Below, in pieces: positions 52,250 through 61,100 of a DNA stretch of 64,000 nt. The DNA is from Mariniphaga sp964559175 (GTDB lineage: Bacteria; Bacteroidota; Bacteroidia; Bacteroidales; Prolixibacteraceae). The stretch is taken from the NCBI GenBank assembly GCA_964559175.1, contig CAZLGT010000012.1:23425-87424 (forward strand), given 5' to 3'. The position numbers and the translations under genes were made by a program. The first letter of the stretch is position 1, and every line of letters starts with the position of its first letter. The notes below the pieces were generated by a model, which did no database searches, was not told the DNA's origin, and was given only the letters and a program-made list of their open reading frames with translations.

Positions 52250-54934
52250 ATGCAAAGTTTCCATATTTCATTCTTTGAAAAACTCATTCCAACGGTGAAT
52301 GACTATTTTGCCCATCTGCCAAAACCTGAACAAGTCAACAGAAAGCCGGAATTGCTGGCAGAACATTCTGAAATGGTTATGGTTTATGCACAAAAGATTG
52401 CTGAAGCACATCATTTGAATGGAATAATTGAGAGACTAATAAATGATGCAATACCTGAAAATTTAAAGGATAAGCAATTGCTTGCCGAGACAATCAACAA
52501 ATTGTTTTGGCAGGCAATTGCACTTCATGATTTTGGCAAGTTGAATTGTGGATTTCAACGAAATAGAATGCATAATGAAGCTGACCTTTTAAAAGTAAAG
52601 CACCCATTTCAAAATCAACATTCGGCAATTAGTGTTTACCTTTTTCTTGCTTTGTTTTTTGCTGATTTTCAAAAAATGCGACTTTCAGAGGAAGAACAAA
52701 TCTTTATTTGCAATGTGGCATTGTATTTAAGTTATCCTATATACAAACACCATAGTTCATCTATTGAACATGCACAAGATGAGAAAAATTGGTGCAATTC
52801 TGATTTGTTTACATTAAGTCCTTATTTATCGTTGTTTAATCATTCTTTAAATGATGTGCAAATAGAATTATTTCATACTTATTTTTTGGGAAATGCCAAT
52901 TTTAATTTTCTTTTCGAACATTTTAATGAAAGCATTTTTAGAAGAGAAAATGCCTTCCCACTTTATGCACTTATTAAGCTCAATTATTCATTATTGACTG
53001 CGTCCGATTATTTGGCTACAGCTCATTATATGAATGACTGGAAAAGTATGCTGTCAGATTTTGGAATTATAAATAATGACCTCAAAGAAAAAATTATTAC
53101 GAATTCGCAAACACACAAATACAACAAGAAAGTCTATAAAACAATCATGAATGGAATTGACTTGAATCCGGATAATTTCAGGGAACAAAGCAATGATAAT
53201 TTGAATGTACTTCGTCGTTGTATTGCAATTGAAGTCGTGATGAATGTAAGGAAAAACACCGATAAAAATTTGTTTTACATCGAAGCGCCTACTGGTGGTG
53301 GAAAAACAAATGTATCTATGTTGGCATTAGCCGAATTACTAAAAGCAGACAAATCATTGCAGAAAGTATTCTATGTGTTTCCATTTACAACTCTAATAAC
53401 TCAAACCTACAAATCACTAAAAGATACGCTTGGGTTAAAAGAAGAAGAATTAGCGGAAGTACATTCTAAAGCTGTATTTCAAACGGGGAAGTATGAGAAT
53501 GACTATTTGAACTACTTGGATAATTTGTTTTTGAATTACCCGATAACGCTTCTTTCTCATATACGTTTCTTTGATGTACTGAAGACCAATTATAAAGAAA
53601 CCAATTATCTATTGCACCGATTATCCAATTCAATTGTAATTATTGATGAAATTCAATCGTATGCTCCCAAGACATGGGATAAAATCATCTATTTCATTGT
53701 GAATTATGCCAAGTATTTCAATATAAAATTCATCATTATGTCGGCAACCTTACCGAAAATTGGAAATATTATTGAGAATAAAGAATTGGCAAATGACTTT
53801 GTTTACCTGATTTCAGACAAAAAAAAATATTTTCAAAATCCGAATTTCTGCAACCGTGTCAAATTTGATTATTCCTTACTTGAATGGAAGCAACCAGATA
53901 AAGATGAAATAACGAATTATTTGGAACGACTTTGTGAAACAGTATTAGATAAGTCTGTTCAATATGCGCAAACAAATAAAAAGTATCCCAACAGTGTATT
54001 TACAATCATTGAATTCATCTTTAAGAAAACAGCAAGCGAATTCTATTCGATAGCCAATAGAAAAAATAAGTTTTTTGACGAGATTCTGTTATTATCGGGA
54101 ACCATATTGGAACCACGAAGAAAACAAATCATAGATAAACTCAAATCTGATGAAACAAGAAACAAAAAGATTTTGCTTATTACAACGCAGGTAGTTGAAG
54201 CTGGCGTTGATATTGATATGGATTTAGGTTTCAAGGATAAATCCATTATTGACAGCGAAGAACAGCTGGCCGGGCGAATCAACAGAAATGTAAATAAATC
54301 CGCGTGTACACTCTATTTATTTGATTGCAATCAAGAAAAGGTATTATATGGTGGAGATGACCGATACCGGATAATGCGTGAACTTGATAATGAATATGTG
54401 TCAATTTTAGAGCAGAAGGATTTTGACAGATTGTATCAATTAGTAATTAAAAAGATAAAACAATTAAATAATACTCGATTTATTGTAAACATTCAGGAAT
54501 TATTTGACTCAATAGCCACTTTGAATTTTAGAAATGTAAATAATTCTTTGAAGATTATTAATCAACAAAATAAATCTGTATTCGTTCCTTTGGAGGTTGA
54601 TATTAGTCTTGTAAAAGATTATATCAAAGCACTGAATGAACTGGAAATCCCATATTCAGAAGTTATAAAAGGGACAGATATTTGGACCAAATATTCTGCT
54701 ATTATTAATGATCAAGATGAGGATTTTGTTAAGAATAAAATTCAAATGAAAAAATTACAATCACTCATGTCTTTATTTACATTTTCGATATTTCCCAGTG
54801 GAAATGATTATGAAACAATAAGAACCTATGGAAACGAAGAATATGGGTTCCTTTATTTAGAAGCATTTCAGGATATATATTCATTAGAGAGCGGAATTAA
54901 TACTGAGCATTTTTCTGAATCTAACTTTTTATAA
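52250..54934 (+). CDS. cas3: Cas3 nuclease-helicase
   Basis: The 894-residue protein has an N-terminal HD nuclease (His39, the HD pair His95-Asp96 in IALHDFGKL, and His169-His170) and a superfamily 2 helicase. The Walker A motif EAPTGGGKTN is at 347-356, DEIQ at 468-471, SAT at 500-502, and the late motifs TTQVVEAGVDIDMD and EQLAGRINR follow. It unwinds and degrades the target DNA. All catalytic motifs look intact, so interference is probably functional. Confidence 0.97.
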   Translation: MQSFHISFFEKLIPTVNDYFAHLPKPEQVNRKPELLAEHSEMVMVYAQKIAEAHHLNGIIERLINDAIPENLKDKQLLAETINKLFWQAIALHDFGKLNCGFQRNRMHNEADLLKVKHPFQNQHSAISVYLFLALFFADFQKMRLSEEEQIFICNVALYLSYPIYKHHSSSIEHAQDEKNWCNSDLFTLSPYLSLFNHSLNDVQIELFHTYFLGNANFNFLFEHFNESIFRRENAFPLYALIKLNYSLLTASDYLATAHYMNDWKSMLSDFGIINNDLKEKIITNSQTHKYNKKVYKTIMNGIDLNPDNFREQSNDNLNVLRRCIAIEVVMNVRKNTDKNLFYIEAPTGGGKTNVSMLALAELLKADKSLQKVFYVFPFTTLITQTYKSLKDTLGLKEEELAEVHSKAVFQTGKYENDYLNYLDNLFLNYPITLLSHIRFFDVLKTNYKETNYLLHRLSNSIVIIDEIQSYAPKTWDKIIYFIVNYAKYFNIKFIIMSATLPKIGNIIENKELANDFVYLISDKKKYFQNPNFCNRVKFDYSLLEWKQPDKDEITNYLERLCETVLDKSVQYAQTNKKYPNSVFTIIEFIFKKTASEFYSIANRKNKFFDEILLLSGTILEPRRKQIIDKLKSDETRNKKILLITTQVVEAGVDIDMDLGFKDKSIIDSEEQLAGRINRNVNKSACTLYLFDCNQEKVLYGGDDRYRIMRELDNEYVSILEQKDFDRLYQLVIKKIKQLNNTRFIVNIQELFDSIATLNFRNVNNSLKIINQQNKSVFVPLEVDISLVKDYIKALNELEIPYSEVIKGTDIWTKYSAIINDQDEDFVKNKIQMKKLQSLMSLFTFSIFPSGNDYETIRTYGNEEYGFLYLEAFQDIYSLESGINTEHFSESNFL

Positions 54935-54936
54935 CC

Positions 54937-55467
54937 ATGCAAGTCACAGGAACCCATATCCATTACTATTTCAATTGCCACCGTCAGTTATGGCTGTTTG
55001 CAAACGGAATTAATATGGAACATACATCTGATGTAGTTACTCATGGTAAACTAATCCATGAAACAACCTATCAACAACGAACAGACAGATTTCGGGAAAT
55101 TGAAATTGGTTCAATTAAAATTGACTATTTCGATCAGTATAAAAAAGTAATCCATGAGGTAAAAAAATCCAGTAAACTATTTGAATCGCATGTTTGGCAG
55201 GTGAAATATTACATTTATGTTCTGGAGCAAACCGGTGTGGAAGGAGTAACCGGCATTTTAGAGTATCCTAAAGAACGAAAAACCGAAGAAGTTTTTTTAA
55301 GCGAACCCGACAGGGAGTTTTTAAAAGAACTACTTGTAAAAATTGATCAGTTGATTCACTCGGAAAATTGCCCGCCGGTAATTAATAAGCCCAAATGTAA
55401 AAATTGCTCCTATTTTGATTTTTGTTACGCGGGAGAAGGGATTGAAGGGATTGAAGGGATTGAATGA
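54937..55467 (+). CDS. cas4: Cas4 exonuclease, C-terminus extended by micro-repeat
   Basis: The 176-residue RecB-type nuclease trims prespacers and helps select the PAM. The iron-sulfur cysteines are in YYFNCHRQLW and CPPVINKPKCKNCSYFDFC. The nuclease site has HGKLIHE, Asp in IDYFDQ and EVKKSS. The family normally ends soon after the last Cys. Here the frame continues through GGGATTGAA units to give a tail of EGIEGIEGIE, and the stop is a repeat-derived TGA. It starts 2 bp after cas3. Confidence 0.93.
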   Translation: MQVTGTHIHYYFNCHRQLWLFANGINMEHTSDVVTHGKLIHETTYQQRTDRFREIEIGSIKIDYFDQYKKVIHEVKKSSKLFESHVWQVKYYIYVLEQTGVEGVTGILEYPKERKTEEVFLSEPDREFLKELLVKIDQLIHSENCPPVINKPKCKNCSYFDFCYAGEGIEGIEGIE

Positions 55468-55516
55468 GATTGAATGAGATTGAATGAGATTGAATGAGAT
55501 TGAAAGGATTGAAAAA
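55438..55516 (+). repeat. GATTGA micro-repeat array over the cas4 end (array B, left arm)
   Basis: Units GGGATTGAA (three, within cas4) change to GATTGAATGA (four) and end in GGATTGAAAAAA. The array reads in the same sense as array A. It faces array B' across a 35-bp core. Confidence 0.92.
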
Positions 55517-55551
55517 AATGGAAAATAAAACAATAAAAATGCGAATCAATA

Positions 55552-55670
55552 CATCAATCTCCCATCAATCTTTTATCAATCTCCTATCAATCTATTTTCA
55601 ATCTCCCATCAATCTCTCATCAATCTCCCATCAATCTCTCATCAATCTTTTATCAATCTTTTATCAATCC
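55552..55670 (+). repeat. TCAATC micro-repeat array before cas1 (array B', right arm)
   Basis: About twelve units such as ATCAATCTCCC and ATCAATCTTTT run up to 5 bp before the cas1 start. They are the complement of the GATTGA units, so arrays B and B' can pair into an imperfect long stem in RNA or single-stranded DNA. Confidence 0.92.
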
Positions 55671-55675
55671 ATAAC

Positions 55676-56680
55676 ATGAAAAAAACCTACTATCTCTTTA
55701 ATCCCGGCCGGCTGCAACGCCGCGACAATACGCTGAAGTTTACGCCTTACGACGAAGAAGGGAACGAACAAAAACCGCGTTTCCTGCCTGTGGAAAATGT
55801 GGACGAACTCTACTGCCTCGGGAACCTCGATGCCAATTCGGCATTGTATAATTTCCTGGGGCAGCAGCAAATCCCCATTCATTTTTTCGACTATTACGAA
55901 AACTACACAGGTTCGTTTATGCCGCGCGATGCACTTTTGTCGGGAAAGGTATTGCTGGCCCAAACCGATATTCATAAAAACAAAAAGAAACGCATCGACC
56001 TGGCACAGCGAATCCTTACCGGCGCCGCATTCAACATGGTAAAAAACCTGCGCTATTACGATAACCGGGGCAAAGATTTGGCGGATATTATTGCAACTAT
56101 TGAGTTACTGGCCGAAAAAATTCCGCACACTACGGCCATTGACGAACTGATGGGTATTGAAGGAAATATACGCCGGAACTATTACGAAGCTTTTAATCTG
56201 ATATTAAACGATTTTGATATGGGAGGCCGCAGTTACCGTCCGCCACTGAATGAAATCAATGCGCTCATCTCTTTCGGGAATATGATGTGCTACAGTCAGT
56301 GCCTGCGTGCTATTCATCAAACGCAACTCAACCCGCTCATTTCGTTCCTTCATCAGCCCGGCGAACGACGCTTCTCCCTGTCACTCGATTTGGCCGAAAT
56401 ATTCAAACCCATTCTGGTTGACCGTGTAATTTTTAAAGTGGTAAACAAACGGGAAATCCAGCCGTCAGACTTTGAAACCGGCCTTAACTCGGTCACTCTG
56501 AAACCCAACGGGAAAAAGAAATTTGTGCAGGCTTTTGAAAACCGGCTCGGCGAAACCATCAAACACCGCACCCTGAACCGGAATGTGAGCTACAAGCACC
56601 TGATAAAACTGGAATGCTACAAACTGGTGAAACATGTGCTGGGGATGGAGGAGTACAAGCCGTTTAAAATCTGGTGGTAG
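55676..56680 (+). CDS. cas1: Cas1 integrase
   Basis: The 334-residue protein is the catalytic subunit of the spacer integrase. Metal ligands fit Glu162 in MGIEGNIRR, His226 in SFLHQPGERR, and Asp238/Glu241 in SLDLAEIFKP. It starts KKTYYLFNPGRLQRRDNTL. The gene is GC-richer than cas8b to cas3 and resembles the rest of the chromosome. Micro-repeat arrays lie directly before and after it. Confidence 0.97.
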   Translation: MKKTYYLFNPGRLQRRDNTLKFTPYDEEGNEQKPRFLPVENVDELYCLGNLDANSALYNFLGQQQIPIHFFDYYENYTGSFMPRDALLSGKVLLAQTDIHKNKKKRIDLAQRILTGAAFNMVKNLRYYDNRGKDLADIIATIELLAEKIPHTTAIDELMGIEGNIRRNYYEAFNLILNDFDMGGRSYRPPLNEINALISFGNMMCYSQCLRAIHQTQLNPLISFLHQPGERRFSLSLDLAEIFKPILVDRVIFKVVNKREIQPSDFETGLNSVTLKPNGKKKFVQAFENRLGETIKHRTLNRNVSYKHLIKLECYKLVKHVLGMEEYKPFKIWW

Positions 56681-56685
56681 GAAAA

Positions 56686-57102
56686 GATTGAATGAGATTG
56701 AAGGGATTGGATGAGATTGAAAAGGAAGATTGAAGGGATTGAATGAGATTGAAAAGGAAGATTGAGGGGATTGAATGAGATTGAAAAGGAAGATTGANNN
56801 NNNNNNNNNNNNNNNNNNNNNNNNNNNNNNNNNNNNNNNNNNNNNNNNNNNNNNNNNNNNNNNNNNNNNNNNNNNNNNNNNNNNNNNNNNNNNNNNNATG
56901 AGATTGAAAAGGAAGATTGAGGGGATTGAATGAGATTGAAAAGGAAGATTGAAGGGATTGGATGAGATTGAAAAGGAAGATTGAAGGGATTGAATGAGAT
57001 TGAAAGGGAAGATTGAAGGGATTGAATGAGATTGAAAAGGAAGATTGAGGGGATTGAAAAGGAAGATTGAATGAGATTGAAATAAAGATAGAAAGGATTG
57101 AA
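56686..57102 (+). repeat. GATTGA micro-repeat array after cas1, with gap (array C, left arm)
   Basis: Tandem units of the form GATTGAAAAGGAA and GATTGAAGG, GATTGAATGA alternate in a higher-order pattern of about 31-34 bp. The array is interrupted by 100 unknown bases, so its true length is not known. It ends GAAAGGATTGAAAAAATG, nearly the same as the end of array B. Confidence 0.92.
56798..56897. other. Assembly gap (100 N)
   Basis: Exactly 100 N lie inside array C. This is a scaffolding placeholder where a tandem repeat could not be assembled; both sides carry the same repeat unit, so no gene is likely to be missing, though more repeat copies probably are. Confidence 0.98.
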
Positions 57103-57131
57103 AAAATGAAAAATAAAAATGCTACACAACA

Positions 57132-57250
57132 TATCAATCTTCCATCGATCTTCAATCAATCTTCTATCAATCTCCCATCAATCTTTCATCAATCTATTTT
57201 CAATCTCCCATCAATCTTTCATCAATCTATTTTCAATCTCCCATCAATCT
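57132..57250 (+). repeat. TCAATC micro-repeat array before the S23 gene (array C', right arm)
   Basis: About eleven units such as ATCAATCTTCC, ATCAATCTCCC and TTTTCAATCTCCC end 37 bp before the S23 gene. They complement array C. The core between C and C' resembles that between B and B'. Confidence 0.92.
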
Positions 57251-57286
57251 TTGAAAACGGAAAAATGAACTTTAACACAAAATAAA

Positions 57287-57655
57287 ATGGAAAACACTGA
57301 ATGGCTGAATTACAAAATTCAAATCAGAGACAGGTTGCGGGTTTTTACACTGAAAATTTTAGAACTTTCGGAGATGTTTCCAAAATCTGAACGGGGGAAA
57401 ATTATTAACAACCAGCTCACCCGTTCAGGTTCGTCAATGTATTCCAATTACCGGGCAGCGCTGAGAGGAAGGTCAAAAGCGGAATTTTTCAGCAAATTGT
57501 CCATTTCTGTGGAAGAGGCCGACGAAACCGAAATGTGGCTCGACTTAGCAACTTCAGCCGGAATAGTAAAAAATCGCCTGGCGCAGGAAATGCACGCAGA
57601 AAGCCTGGAATTATTAAAAATCCTCGCTTCCATGCGAAAACGTACCAGTAACTAA
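57287..57655 (+). CDS. Four-helix-bundle protein, S23/intervening-sequence type, between cas1 and cas2
   Basis: The 122-residue protein belongs to the four helix bundle (TIGR02436, 23S rRNA intervening sequence protein) family: LRVFTLKILELSEMFPKSER, INNQLTRSGSSMYSNYRAAL, SKAEFFSKLSISVEEADETE and MWLDLATSAGIV. Relatives are encoded in 23S rRNA insertions, and the Avd subunit of diversity-generating retroelements has the same fold; they form pentamers with a basic surface that can bind nucleic acid. It is not a known cas gene. It sits between micro-repeat arrays C' and D, so it may be a selfish passenger carried by the repeats or an added adaptation factor. Confidence 0.9.
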   Translation: MENTEWLNYKIQIRDRLRVFTLKILELSEMFPKSERGKIINNQLTRSGSSMYSNYRAALRGRSKAEFFSKLSISVEEADETEMWLDLATSAGIVKNRLAQEMHAESLELLKILASMRKRTSN

Positions 57656-57699
57656 ATCAATCTTTATTCAATCTATCATCAATCTTTTTTCAATCTATC
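57656..57699 (+). repeat. TCAATC micro-repeat array before cas2 (array D)
   Basis: Four units (ATCAATCTTT, ATTCAATCTATC, ATCAATCTTT, TTTCAATCTATC) fill the whole space between the S23 stop and the cas2 ATG. No ribosome-binding site other than the repeat is present. Confidence 0.88.
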
Positions 57700-57963
57700 A
57701 TGTACATCATCGCAGTTTACGACGTAGGACAAAAACGGGTTGGCAAAATGCTGAAACTTTGCCGCCAATACCTCAACTGGATTCAGAATTCGGTTTTTGA
57801 GGGCGAAATTTCGGAGGTAAAACTCGAAGAACTGAAAATACGGGCCCGAGAAATTATGGATTTGGAAGATGACAGTTTTATTATTTTTAAAACCCGTCAG
57901 GAAAAGTGGCTCGACAAGGAAATAGTAGGGAAAGAACGCAGCAGCCTCGATAACATTTTGTAG
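57700..57963 (+). CDS. cas2: Cas2
   Basis: The 87-residue ferredoxin-fold protein bridges Cas1 dimers during spacer integration. It starts MYIIAVYDVGQKR with the conserved Asp8, and has LKLCRQYLNWIQNSVFEGEI and DDSFIIFKTRQEKW. Length is normal. It is followed directly by the CRISPR leader. Confidence 0.96.
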   Translation: MYIIAVYDVGQKRVGKMLKLCRQYLNWIQNSVFEGEISEVKLEELKIRAREIMDLEDDSFIIFKTRQEKWLDKEIVGKERSSLDNIL

Positions 57964-58189
57964 AAACAGGTTGTCGAACCGGCCACTGCATTTAAAAATA
58001 ACAGAAATAATAATCTGCAAATGCAAATAAACGTTCTTTGACATACTGAATACCAAAACGATACTATATGTTGTCGAAACCCCGGCTTTTTCAGATTTTT
58101 GGATATCGACAACTATTTGCCAGTTAAAACCGATTGTTTAAATTTGTAATCCGTTCAAAACCAAATATTTTTTTTGATTTTCTGACGGG
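57964..58189 (+). promoter_or_regulatory. CRISPR leader
   Basis: The 226-bp AT-rich sequence separates cas2 from the first repeat. CGTTCTTTGACATACTG at about 58033 looks like leader motifs of other Bacteroidota arrays (from memory). GTTGTCGAA occurs at about 57968 and 58072, and its complement ATCGACAAC at about 58105, giving a 7-bp inverted repeat around 58074-58112. The repeat orientation (3' end ATTGAAAT, suiting an 8-nt crRNA handle) agrees with transcription from here. Confidence 0.85.
58116..58146 (+). promoter_or_regulatory. pre-crRNA promoter
   Basis: TTTG at 58116-58119, a 19-bp spacer and TAAATTTG at 58139-58146 match the Bacteroidota consensus exactly. Transcription should start near 58153, about 37 bp before the first repeat. 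Confidence 0.85.
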
Positions 58190-61100
58190 GTTTTTATCGT
58201 ACCAAAGTGGAATTGAAATAACAAGGAGCCGTGAAAATGTCGGCCTACAATGCATGTTTTTATCGTACCAAAGTGGAATTGAAATAAAATCTCCGACTCT
58301 CGACAACCGGTATGCCTTAAGTTTTTATCGTACCAAAGTGGAATTGAAATTAATAACAGTTTGATTAGATAAATAGAGGATGCCGTTTTTATCGTACCAA
58401 AGTGGAATTGAAATAACCTAACGGAAATTTGCAAGGTGCAAGTGAAGTGTTTTTATCGTACCAAAGTGGAATTGAAATAACGATTTTTAGCTATCTCTGC
58501 ATCAAGTTTGGCGGGTTTTTATCGTACCAAAGTGGAATTGAAATATGGTAACTCGTGACGGGACGGCAGGAGAGGCCGGGGTTTTTATCGTACCAAAGTG
58601 GAATTGAAATTGTTGTCGGAAAAACAAACTGGTCGCCAACTCCCCCGTTTTTATCGTACCAAAGTGGAATTGAAATAGAAATAACACTTTCGGAAGTTTA
58701 TGCAATCGCTCGTTTTTATCGTACCAAAGTGGAATTGAAATACGGCTTGTCCGTTGCACTTTGACCTGGCCCGGTGTTTTTATCGTACCAAAGTGGAATT
58801 GAAATACTACGGGGGGAATGGCCGTCCGGGAGACCTGTCCGGGTTTTTATCGTACCAAAGTGGAATTGAAATAACAATCCAAAGGACAAACGGAGCCGCG
58901 AACAACAGTTTTTATCGTACCAAAGTGGAATTGAAATGAACCAAAAAGCACCGTTTTAACGGCCATTGAAAGTTTTTATCGTACCAAAGTGGAATTGAAA
59001 TACATTTACCGCCTGTTGGTATCAGTTGTTGGTTTGTTTTTATCGTACCAAAGTGGAATTGAAATCACTATGTTTTGTGGCCTCGTATCCTTTCTCCAAA
59101 GTTTTTATCGTACCAAAGTGGAATTGAAATACAGTTTGATGACCTGACACCTCTTGAGTTGAATCTGTTTTTATCGTACCAAAGTGGAATTGAAATAAAA
59201 TTCCCTTAACGGCTAATCCTGCACCTTTCGGTTTTTATCGTACCAAAGTGGAATTGAAATAATATAATAATAATTCACAACAAATTACGTTTTTGTTTTT
59301 ATCGTACCAAAGTGGAATTGAAATTACTGTTTTCTTTTGCCTTGCAAATAATCACCGTGAGTTTTTATCGTACCAAAGTGGAATTGAAATGCAGTTCAGG
59401 GAATGAAGTCAATGTCAATGGCTGGTTTTTATCGTACCAAAGTGGAATTGAAATGAAATTCATCTGACGTTTTACAGCGTTGTTTAGAAGTTTTTATCGT
59501 ACCAAAGTGGAATTGAAATGGCAATATACAAGGTTCAGGAGCAATCGCAAAAAAGTTTTTATCGTACCAAAGTGGAATTGAAATATATTTACGGACTGCG
59601 TCCTTACCGTTTGCCAAATGTTTTTATCGTACCAAAGTGGAATTGAAATTTGAATTAGGCAGGTGGATTGTTAAGGCCTTTGAAGTTTTTATCGTACCAA
59701 AGTGGAATTGAAATAATTTTATTGATTTTACTTCATGCCCCCGGAAAGCGGTTTTTATCGTACCAAAGTGGAATTGAAATTAAGTATAAATCCAAACTAT
59801 TACAGTGCTGCCTGGTTTTTATCGTACCAAAGTGGAATTGAAATTTCCAAGAATGCACGATAATTCTAAAGACATGGAAGTTTTTATCGTACCAAAGTGG
59901 AATTGAAATACAGTTCCGTTCCATCCCGTAAGCTCGCTGCTAAGTTTTTATCGTACCAAAGTGGAATTGAAATTGTTCAATGCCGGTATCTCTTTTATCT
60001 CTTTGGTGTTTTTATCGTACCAAAGTGGAATTGAAATAAACTACGGGCCTGCAGGTCTATATCTTTGCAACGTTGTTTTTATCGTACCAAAGTGGAATTG
60101 AAATTGATTATAAAGTTTGAATGAATTTTTCGGCCTCCTGTTTTTATCGTACCAAAGTGGAATTGAAATATAATAAAAACCGGTAAAATATATATGGAAG
60201 GCACCGAGTTTTTATCGTACCAAAGTGGAATTGAAATGAGAATAAACAAGCATTGGCTAAAGGGTTATTCAAGTTTTTATCGTACCAAAGTGGAATTGAA
60301 ATACTGCTATTCGAACTTACCGACAAAATTGAGATATAGTTTTTATCGTACCAAAGTGGAATTGAAATGTTGCAACAACGGCATGGATAGGGGCAGTTGG
60401 TCGGTTTTTATCGTACCAAAGTGGAATTGAAATTAAGTTCCACCTGGTGCAATCCTTTAATGCGGTTCAGTTTTTATCGTACCAAAGTGGAATTGAAATT
60501 AAATTATGTCGGTGTAATTAATGATTTCGATAACGTTTTTATCGTACCAAAGTGGAATTGAAATTCCCTTCCCATTCCGGCAACGTCCACACCAAGGCGG
60601 TGTTTTTATCGTACCAAAGTGGAATTGAAATAGCAGATCAAGCAGGTCGGGCTAAACGATGCGGGGTTTTTATCGTACCAAAGTGGAATTGAAATACAAG
60701 AAAAATCTTTCGCCAGGAGAATGGCAATTAAGGTTTTTATCGTACCAAAGTGGAATTGAAATAGCAGATCAAGCAGGTCGGGCTAAACGATGCGGGGTTT
60801 TTATCGTACCAAAGTGGAATTGAAATACCTCAAATGCTTTGTAGCGGCGTTTGATGTCGGTGTTTTTATCGTACCAAAGTGGAATTGAAATACTCATTAT
60901 TCTGTGTGTAACGGGTTCCGGTTTCGGTTTTTATCGTACCAAAGTGGAATTGAAATACCTAAAATAACAACACAAAACATTTTTGAAAATGGGGTTTTTA
61001 TCGTACCAAAGTGGAATTGAAATAAAAGCAATACGTCGTACATCAGGCTAAACTGAACGTTTTTATCGTACCAAAGTGGAATTGAAATAGGGTGAATTGA

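Noticed and set aside
56617..57159. Two minus-strand frames of 163-180 residues across the gap
   Set aside because: They consist of translated micro-repeat (SFSISFNPFN) and run through unknown bases.
47138..57699. Micro-repeat arrays as a second CRISPR
   Set aside because: Units are 9-13 bp and contiguous, without unique spacers.
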